DNA from: JACDAV01 sp036556145
GTDB lineage: Bacteria > Chloroflexota > Limnocylindria > Limnocylindrales > CSP1-4
Assembly (NCBI GenBank): GCA_036556145.1
Contig: DATBKB010000030.1
Location: 1-22,738 of the forward strand
Direction: 5' to 3'
Length of the DNA stretch: 22,738 bases
The position numbers and the translations under genes were made by a program. The notes beneath the pieces are model-generated. The model saw only the letters and a list, made by a program, of their open reading frames with translations, was not told the DNA's origin and did no database searches. Positions 18,227 through 22,738 of this stretch are shown piece after piece (positions within the stretch are counted from its first letter, which is position 1; the number at the start of each line of letters is the position of its first letter).

Positions 18227-19363
18227 TCAGGCCTGGACGACCAGCGCGGTGACCATCCCGAACATCCCGTCACGTCCCTCGACGTGCGGCAGGACGTGGC
18301 AGTGGAACGCCCAGGCGCCGGGGTTGTCGCAGGTGATGACCACGTCCCAGCGCTCGCCCGGGTTGACACCCAGGGTGTCGCACGTGAAGGCGGCGCCGCC
18401 GAGGGGGTAGCCGTCCCGGGCGACCACTCGCATCGGCGTCCCGTGGAGGTGCCAGGGATGCATCATCACGCCCTCGTTCATGAACCGGATGAGGACCTTC
18501 TCGCCGAGCTTGGCGACGATCGGCGACGTGGCGGGGAAGGCGCGCCCGTTGATCGTGAAGCCGCCCAGCGTGTCGTTGCTGATCCAGACGATGTCCTGGC
18601 TGACGCCGTAGAGGCGGTCCGGGCGCTGCGCGGGATCGGCGGGATCGACGAGGAAGGCGCCGAGCAGCCCCCGGCCGACCTGGTCGGTCGCGTTGTGATG
18701 GGAGTGGTACATGTGCGAGCCGGCCGGGCGGGCGACGAACTCGTAGGTGAACGAGTCGCCGGGCGCGATCGGGTCCTGGGTGACATGCGGAACGCCGTCC
18801 ATGGCGTTCGGCAGCGACTGGCCGTGGAAATGGACTCCGGTCGTCTCGGGCAGGTTGTTCCGGAACGTCGCCCGGACCCGGTCGCCCTCGGTGACCCGCA
18901 GGATCGGTCCCGGCCAGGTCCCGTTGTAGCCCAGCGCGTCGAGCTCGGGCTTCGTCGCGTCGATCCGGTGCCGGATCGGATCGATCGTCATGTCGAAGAC
19001 CTTGACCCCGCCCTCGTCGCGTGGCCGGAGGGGCTGGTTCACCGGGCCGAGGCTTGCGCCCTCGCCGCCCAGGAACCGCTCGACGACCGATTTGGCCATG
19101 GCATCGTGGTCTGGCTCGGCCGTGCCCGACGGCCCGGGCGAGTGCGAGGCGTGGGGCGGGGGCGACGAGGCCGCGGGAGCCGACGGGCGGGTTGGGGCGC
19201 TGGTCCCGGACGCGAAGCTCCAGGTCGGGCTGGCCGCCGGCGCGCAGGCGGCGACTCCCGCGACGACGAGGCCCGCGCCGGCCCCACGAAGGAACCGCCG
19301 CCTGGACAGGCCGCGGTCGGAGTCGTCCGGCAGCGGCCGGTCGGCAGCGGTGGTGGTTTCCAT
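18227..19363 (-). CDS. Tat-exported lipoprotein multicopper oxidase, two-domain type
   Basis: A 378-residue cupredoxin enzyme with SRRRFLRG (20-27) as twin-arginine signal and VAAC (37-40) as lipobox. It is probably exported folded and lipid-anchored at C40, followed by a Ser/Pro/His-rich linker to about residue 95. Copper ligands are complete: H178/H180 (HFHG), H217, H220, H222/H223 (HMYHSHH), H302, H305, H307 (HPWHLHG), and H354, C355, H356, H360, M367 (HCHVLPHVEGRDGM). The four HxH-type motifs imply type 2/type 3 centres as well as a type 1 site. With only two domains, the trinuclear site would form between subunits of a trimer, as in small laccases. The start at 19363 puts the Tat signal at the N-terminus; a frame open to 19525 crosses the promoter region. 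The substrate is unknown (phenols, metal ions or nitrite-related). Confidence 0.94.
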   Translation of the reverse strand: METTTAADRPLPDDSDRGLSRRRFLRGAGAGLVVAGVAACAPAASPTWSFASGTSAPTRPSAPAASSPPPHASHSPGPSGTAEPDHDAMAKSVVERFLGGEGASLGPVNQPLRPRDEGGVKVFDMTIDPIRHRIDATKPELDALGYNGTWPGPILRVTEGDRVRATFRNNLPETTGVHFHGQSLPNAMDGVPHVTQDPIAPGDSFTYEFVARPAGSHMYHSHHNATDQVGRGLLGAFLVDPADPAQRPDRLYGVSQDIVWISNDTLGGFTINGRAFPATSPIVAKLGEKVLIRFMNEGVMMHPWHLHGTPMRVVARDGYPLGGAAFTCDTLGVNPGERWDVVITCDNPGAWAFHCHVLPHVEGRDGMFGMVTALVVQA

Positions 19364-19400
19364 GCCCGGGAGTGTCCGGGAGCGCGGAGGATGCCCGATA

Positions 19401-19414
19401 GGGCCCTTCGGCCC
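19401..19414 (-). promoter_or_regulatory. Candidate DosR-like operator box (site 2)
   Basis: GGGCCCTTCGGCCC on the plus strand: perfect GGGCC and GGCCC halves around CTTC. It is identical at 12 of 14 positions to the box at 5215-5228, and its near end is 37 bases from the oxidase ATG at 19363, the same distance as at the other site. It may control the oxidase and stress protein operon, the kinase gene, or both. Confidence 0.38.
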
Positions 19415-19423
19415 CCCGGCGCG

Positions 19424-19437
19424 GGGCCGCGGGTCCC
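19424..19437 (+). promoter_or_regulatory. Second candidate box in the same promoter region (site 2b)
   Basis: GGGCC-GCGG-GTCCC has 5-N4-5 geometry with a GTCCC half exactly like the mycobacterial DosR half-site. It starts 23 bases from site 2, about two helical turns, which would place two regulator dimers on one face. The surrounding DNA is extremely GC-rich, so chance is possible. The remainder of the 154-base oxidase-kinase gap shows nothing else but the -10-like element at 19506. Confidence 0.28.
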
Positions 19438-19505
19438 GGCCGCCGGGGCCGCCTGTCCCATCGGCGATCCGGCTTCCCCGGCCAGCCCGGCGGCGTTCCG
19501 GTTGG

Positions 19506-19511
19506 TAGCCT
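19506..19511 (+). promoter_or_regulatory. Possible -10 element for a leaderless kinase mRNA
   Basis: TAGCCT fits the TAnnnT core of a -10 box. Its end is 6 bases before the GTG start at 19518, so transcription would begin at or next to the start codon. No Shine-Dalgarno sequence precedes that GTG, which agrees with a leaderless transcript. No -35 is recognisable. Confidence 0.4.
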
Positions 19512-19517
19512 TGCCCC

Positions 19518-20696
19518 GTGGCCAAGGTGGCAGAGGATCGTGAGGCGCGCGCCCTCGAGGCGCTCAGCGAGGCCGTCCGCGCGATCGCGGGCGTGCTCGA
19601 GGTCGAAAGCGTCCTGCAGCTGATCGTCGACCGCGTCCGCGGCCTCGTCGGTGCCCGCTACGCGGCGCTCGGGATCGTCGACCGGAATCGGATCGAGCGA
19701 TTCATCACGAGCGGCATCACCCCGGAGGAGCGGGCCCGGATCGGCCCGCCGCCCGAAGGCCACGGCCTGCTCGGCCTGATCATCACGGAGTCGCGGTCGA
19801 TGCGAGTCGCCGACATCAGCGCCCACCCAGCCAGCCATGGCTTCCCGCCTCATCACCCGCCGATGCGGACGCTGCTGGGCGTGCCGGTCACCGTGAAGAG
19901 CGGGACGATCGGAAACCTCTACCTCACCGACAAGGAAGCCGGCGCCGAGTTCAGCGAGGAGGACCAGCACCTCGTCGAGCTGTTCGCGCTGCACGCCGGC
20001 ATCGCCATCGAGAACGCGCGGCTCCACGGCGCGAGCCAGCGGCTCGCCGTCGTCGAGGAGCGCGATCGGATCGGGCGCGACCTCCACGACGGGATCATCC
20101 AGAGCATCTACGCGGTGTCGCTCTCGCTCGAGGACCTCCACGAGATCGCGGCCGAGGAGCCGGACGTGGCACGGGCCCGGATCGACGCCGCGATCGACGC
20201 CCTGCACGGGACCATTCGCGACCTTCGCACGTTCATCTTCGGGCTGCGCACCGAGCTGGTCGACCGGACCGATGTCGCCGGGCTCGTGGCGGCGCTCGTC
20301 GCGGCCGTCCGGGCGAATGCGGTCGCCGAGATCGACGTCGAGCTGGAAGCGCTGCCGACCGAGCCGCCGCCCCACGTCCGCGCCGAGATCGTCCAGATCG
20401 CGCGCGAGGCGCTGTCCAACGTCGTCCGGCACGCCCGCGCGTCGCGCGTCACCGTCGCGCTCCATGCCGAAGGCGAGCAGATCCTGCTGACGATCGCCGA
20501 CAACGGCCGGGGTTTCGACCCCTCGGCCGGGGCCGCCGAGCAACACTACGGCCTCGCGAACATGCGCGACCGGGCGGTGGCGCTCGGAGGGACCTTCGCG
20601 GTGGAGACGGCGCCGGCCTCGGGGACCCGTATCATCGTGAGCGTCCCGACCGCCGGGTTCGCCGGCGATCGCACCTCGCCGGGGTTGACACAGTGA
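19518..20696 (+). CDS. GAF-domain sensor histidine kinase, DosS/DevS-like with haem-ligand residues
   Basis: A 392-residue soluble kinase. One GAF domain spans about 25-170, followed by a HisKA_3 dimerisation helix with RIGRDLHDGI (phospho-acceptor H190) and a HATPase domain (EALSNVVRHA and DNGRGFDP). There are no membrane segments, so it senses a cytoplasmic or diffusible signal. Within the GAF, ISAHPASHGFPPHHPPMRT followed by LGVPV and NLYLTDK closely resembles the first GAF of mycobacterial DosS. The DosS haem ligand H149 and distal Y171 are 22 residues apart; here H113 and Y135 occupy the same positions and spacing. It is therefore probably a haem sensor of O2, NO or redox state, though with one GAF instead of two. 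The start is GTG with no ribosome-binding site. Its stop overlaps the regulator start (GTGA). Confidence 0.92.
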   Translation: MAKVAEDREARALEALSEAVRAIAGVLEVESVLQLIVDRVRGLVGARYAALGIVDRNRIERFITSGITPEERARIGPPPEGHGLLGLIITESRSMRVADISAHPASHGFPPHHPPMRTLLGVPVTVKSGTIGNLYLTDKEAGAEFSEEDQHLVELFALHAGIAIENARLHGASQRLAVVEERDRIGRDLHDGIIQSIYAVSLSLEDLHEIAAEEPDVARARIDAAIDALHGTIRDLRTFIFGLRTELVDRTDVAGLVAALVAAVRANAVAEIDVELEALPTEPPPHVRAEIVQIAREALSNVVRHARASRVTVALHAEGEQILLTIADNGRGFDPSAGAAEQHYGLANMRDRAVALGGTFAVETAPASGTRIIVSVPTAGFAGDRTSPGLTQ

Positions 20697-21376
20697 CGAA
20701 CTCGACGTCCGGGCGCTCCGCCGCGGCGCCCCTGCGGTTGCTCGTCGTCGACGACCATGAGGTCGTCCGGCAGGGCCTCGTCGCCCTCCTCGACCGGCGC
20801 GACGCGTTCCAGGTCGTGGCCGAGGCCGGCAGCGTCGCCGAATCCATCGACGCCGCGCGGCGGTTCAAGCCGGACGTCGTCGTCATGGACGTGCGCTTGC
20901 CCGACGGCTCGGGCATCGAGGCCTGCCGCGAGATCCGGGCCGAGCTGCCGGAGACCCGGGTCGTCATGCTCACCTCGTACCCCGACGAGGAGGCGGTCCT
21001 GTCGGCCATCGTCGCCGGGGCGAGCGGGTATCTCCTCAAGCAGATCCGGGCCCGCGATCTCGTCGCCGCCCTCGAGACCGTGGGGCGAGGCGAGTCCCTC
21101 CTGGATCCAGCCGTGACCGAGAAGGTCCTCGAGCGCGTGCGGCGAATTGCGACCGGCGGCGTCACCGACGAGCTGGCCCAGCTGACCGCCCAGGAGCAGC
21201 GGATCCTCATGCTCGTCGCCGAGGGCAAGACGAACAAGGAGATCGCCGGCGAGATCTTCCTGTCGGACAAGACCGTGAAGAACTACGTCAGCTCGATTCT
21301 CTCCAAGCTCAACCTCGAGCGGCGCGCCCAGGCGGCGGCCTTCGTCGCCAAGCACCGACCCGACCGACCGCTGTGA
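20693..21376 (+). CDS. NarL/DosR-type response regulator
   Basis: A 227-residue two-domain regulator. The receiver domain (about 15-130) has DD at 20-21, phospho-acceptor D66 (VVVMDVRLPDGSG), T94 and K116. The LuxR-type helix-turn-helix (about 163-220) reads LTAQEQRILMLVAEGKTNKE then IFLSDKTVKNYVSSILSKL. K193, K196 and N197 in KTVKN match DosR K179, K182 and N183, which contact the GGGAC half-site. This makes DosR-like boxes in the window plausible targets. The GTG start lies in a GTGA overlap with the kinase stop, so the two proteins are coupled and surely partners. A CoA-transferase gene follows 46 bases later. Confidence 0.94.
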   Translation: MTNSTSGRSAAAPLRLLVVDDHEVVRQGLVALLDRRDAFQVVAEAGSVAESIDAARRFKPDVVVMDVRLPDGSGIEACREIRAELPETRVVMLTSYPDEEAVLSAIVAGASGYLLKQIRARDLVAALETVGRGESLLDPAVTEKVLERVRRIATGGVTDELAQLTAQEQRILMLVAEGKTNKEIAGEIFLSDKTVKNYVSSILSKLNLERRAQAAAFVAKHRPDRPL

Positions 21377-21422
21377 TGGTCCGGCCGGCCGGCGGCTGAC
21401 CGCGACCACCGGAACACATCGG

Positions 21423-22700
21423 ATGCGCCTCGTCGGCCCCGCGGAGGCCGTCGCCGGGATCGAGTCCGGCCACCAGGTCTACGTCCAGGGCGCCGGTGCG
21501 ACGCCCTCGGTGCTGCTCGACGCGCTCGTCGCCCGGGCTCGCGAGTCGGACCTCCGCGACGTCGGCGTCGTCCACCTGCACATCGAAGGACCGGGGCCGC
21601 ACCTCGCCAGCGGCATGGCGGATCACATCCGCGCCCGCGCCCTCTTCGTCGGGCCCAACGCCCGGGCCGCCGTGAACCAGGGCCGGGCCGACTACGTCCC
21701 GGTCTTCCTCTCCGACGTCCCGCGGCTGTTCGACTCCGGGGCGCTCGGGCTCGACGCGGTCCTCCTCAACGCGACCCCGCCAGACGTCCACGGGTTCTGC
21801 TCGCTGGGGACGTCCGTCGAGGCCGTCCACGCGGCGATCCGGGCCGCGCGCACGGTGATCGTCCAGTTGAACCGGGCGATGCCGCGGACGCTCGGCGAGA
21901 GCTTCATCCATGTCGACGACATCGACCTCGCCGTCGAGGTCGATGTCCCGCCGTACGAGGCCGGCTGGGGTGAGATCGGGCCGGTCGAGCAGCGCATCGG
22001 CGACTACGTCGCGGAGCTCGTGCCCGACGGGGCGACGCTGCAGCTCGGTATCGGGGCCATCCCGGCGGCGACGGCCCTCGCCCTGCGCGGCAAGCGCGAT
22101 CTCGGCATCCACACCGAGATGTTCACCGACTCCGTCGTCGATCTCGTCGAGGCGGGGGTGGTCACCGGCGCCCGCAAGGAGCGCAACCGGGGCAAGCTCG
22201 TCACGGCGATCGTCCTCGGGAGCCGGCGGGTATACGACTTCGTCCACGACAACCCGATGGTCGAGATGCGGCCGGTCGACTTCACCAACGACACCCACGT
22301 CATCCGCTCGTTCAGCCGAATGGTGGCGATCAACTCGGCGATCGAAGTCGACCTGACCGGCCAGGTGGTCGCGGACTCGATCGGCCGGCGAGTCTACTCG
22401 GGGGTCGGGGGGCAGCTCGACTTCATCCGCGGCGCGGCACTGGCGCCGGAAGGGCGGGCGATCATCGCCTTGCCGAGCACCGCGGGCGACGGGTCCATCT
22501 CACGGATCACCTCGATGCTGGCCGGCGGAGCGGGAGTGGTGACCACCCGTGCGCACGTACGGACCGTGGTCACGGAATGGGGCATCGCCGAGCTGTTCGG
22601 TCGGAGCATCCGCGAGCGAGCGGCGGCGCTCATCGCCATCGCGCACCCCACTCATCGGGATCGGCTCGACTCGGAAGCGCGCCGCCTGCATCTGATCTGA
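21423..22700 (+). CDS. Acetyl-CoA hydrolase/CoA-transferase (4-hydroxybutyrate CoA-transferase family)
   Basis: A 425-residue enzyme of CoA-transferase family I, exchanging CoA between acyl-CoA and acetate or hydrolysing acetyl-CoA. Seen: AGATPSVLLDAL at 24-35, an N-terminal half with PPDVHGFCSLGTSV (119-132), LQLGIGAIPAA (207-217), GIHTEMFTD with the likely catalytic glutamate E232, and SGVGGQLDFIRGA near the C-terminus. Length equals the family norm. The ATG at 21423 has only a weak GGAA upstream; it is 46 bases after the response regulator, on the same strand, so it may be read with the kinase pair or from its own promoter. Acetate formation from NifJ-derived acetyl-CoA is a natural role here, but succinate or 4-hydroxybutyrate could also be the acceptor. 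Confidence 0.92.
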   Translation: MRLVGPAEAVAGIESGHQVYVQGAGATPSVLLDALVARARESDLRDVGVVHLHIEGPGPHLASGMADHIRARALFVGPNARAAVNQGRADYVPVFLSDVPRLFDSGALGLDAVLLNATPPDVHGFCSLGTSVEAVHAAIRAARTVIVQLNRAMPRTLGESFIHVDDIDLAVEVDVPPYEAGWGEIGPVEQRIGDYVAELVPDGATLQLGIGAIPAATALALRGKRDLGIHTEMFTDSVVDLVEAGVVTGARKERNRGKLVTAIVLGSRRVYDFVHDNPMVEMRPVDFTNDTHVIRSFSRMVAINSAIEVDLTGQVVADSIGRRVYSGVGGQLDFIRGAALAPEGRAIIALPSTAGDGSISRITSMLAGGAGVVTTRAHVRTVVTEWGIAELFGRSIRERAAALIAIAHPTHRDRLDSEARRLHLI

Positions 22701-22701
22701 G

Positions 22702-22738
22702 GGTCCTCTTCAGGACCAACGGGACCCGTCCGTGGGTC
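22702..22738 (+). terminator. Cluster of inverted repeats after the CoA-transferase, possible terminator
   Basis: GGTCCT-CTTC-AGGACC (22702-22717) is a perfect 6-bp stem with a 4-base loop, 1 base after the stop codon. It is followed by ACGGG-A-CCCGT (22719-22729) and GACCC/GGGTC (22723-22727 and 22734-22738), which could fold alternatively. No T-run follows before the window ends, so it is not a classical intrinsic terminator. Confidence 0.4.

Noticed and set aside
18270..20546. Minus-strand open frame of 758 codons across the oxidase and kinase genes
   Set aside because: It crosses a divergent promoter and runs opposite a clear kinase and out of frame with a clear oxidase; low-complexity arginine-rich product.
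22702..22717. GGTCCT/AGGACC hairpin as another regulator box
   Set aside because: The halves are in the opposite order (GGTCC first, GGACC second) to GGGAC-N4-GTCCC, and the spacing differs.

Overview
This is a very GC-rich window (about 70% by eye). Genes are packed with 1-4 base overlaps and GTG starts occur. The gene set is that of a facultative or oxygen-tolerant soil or freshwater bacterium with a hypoxia-linked fermentative and hydrogen metabolism. The style suggests Chloroflexota (Limnocylindria or Ellin6529-like) or a high-GC actinobacterial relative. No rRNA or other marker is present, so the phylum is an inference. I saw no tRNA, rRNA, CRISPR array, insertion sequence or integrase.

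Layout. (1) Positions 1-5077, minus strand: a four-gene run transcribed leftwards, namely a hemerythrin-like HHE protein, a GNAT acetyltransferase, a cation P-type ATPase, and a phosphoketolase cut by the left edge. (2) Position 5266 onward, plus strand: an unrecognised 236-aa protein. It is followed from 6054 by a ten-gene, almost gapless operon: a small unknown protein, a fused beta-gamma subunit, small subunit and large subunit of a group 3b-type NAD(P)-linked [NiFe] hydrogenase, a hydrogenase maturation protease, HypC, an EamA permease, a hydrogenase-associated protein of unknown function, pyruvate:ferredoxin oxidoreductase (NifJ), and a dihydroorotate-dehydrogenase-like flavoprotein. (3) Positions 17703-19363, minus strand: a Tat-exported two-domain multicopper oxidase followed by a universal stress protein. 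(4) Position 19518 onward, plus strand: a GAF-domain histidine kinase and NarL/DosR-type response regulator pair, then an acetyl-CoA hydrolase/CoA-transferase.

How they fit. Phosphoketolase makes acetyl-phosphate from sugar phosphates. NifJ makes acetyl-CoA and reduced ferredoxin from pyruvate. The CoA-transferase can release acetate, and the hydrogenase can dispose of or recover reductant through NAD(P)H and H2. The kinase keeps the histidine and tyrosine that in Mycobacterium DosS/DevS are the haem ligand and distal haem-pocket residue. The regulator keeps the DosR DNA-reading residues. Together with the universal stress protein, the P-type ATPase and a 3b hydrogenase (types of gene under DosR control in mycobacteria), this makes the window look like a DosRS-style hypoxia or dormancy island.

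Two intergenic regions carry near-identical 14-bp palindromic boxes (GGGaCCTTCGGCaC and GGGcCCTTCGGCcC), each exactly 37 bases upstream of a start codon. They have the same 5-N4-5 geometry as a DosR box and are the best candidates for the operator of this system. That link is an inference and has not been shown.
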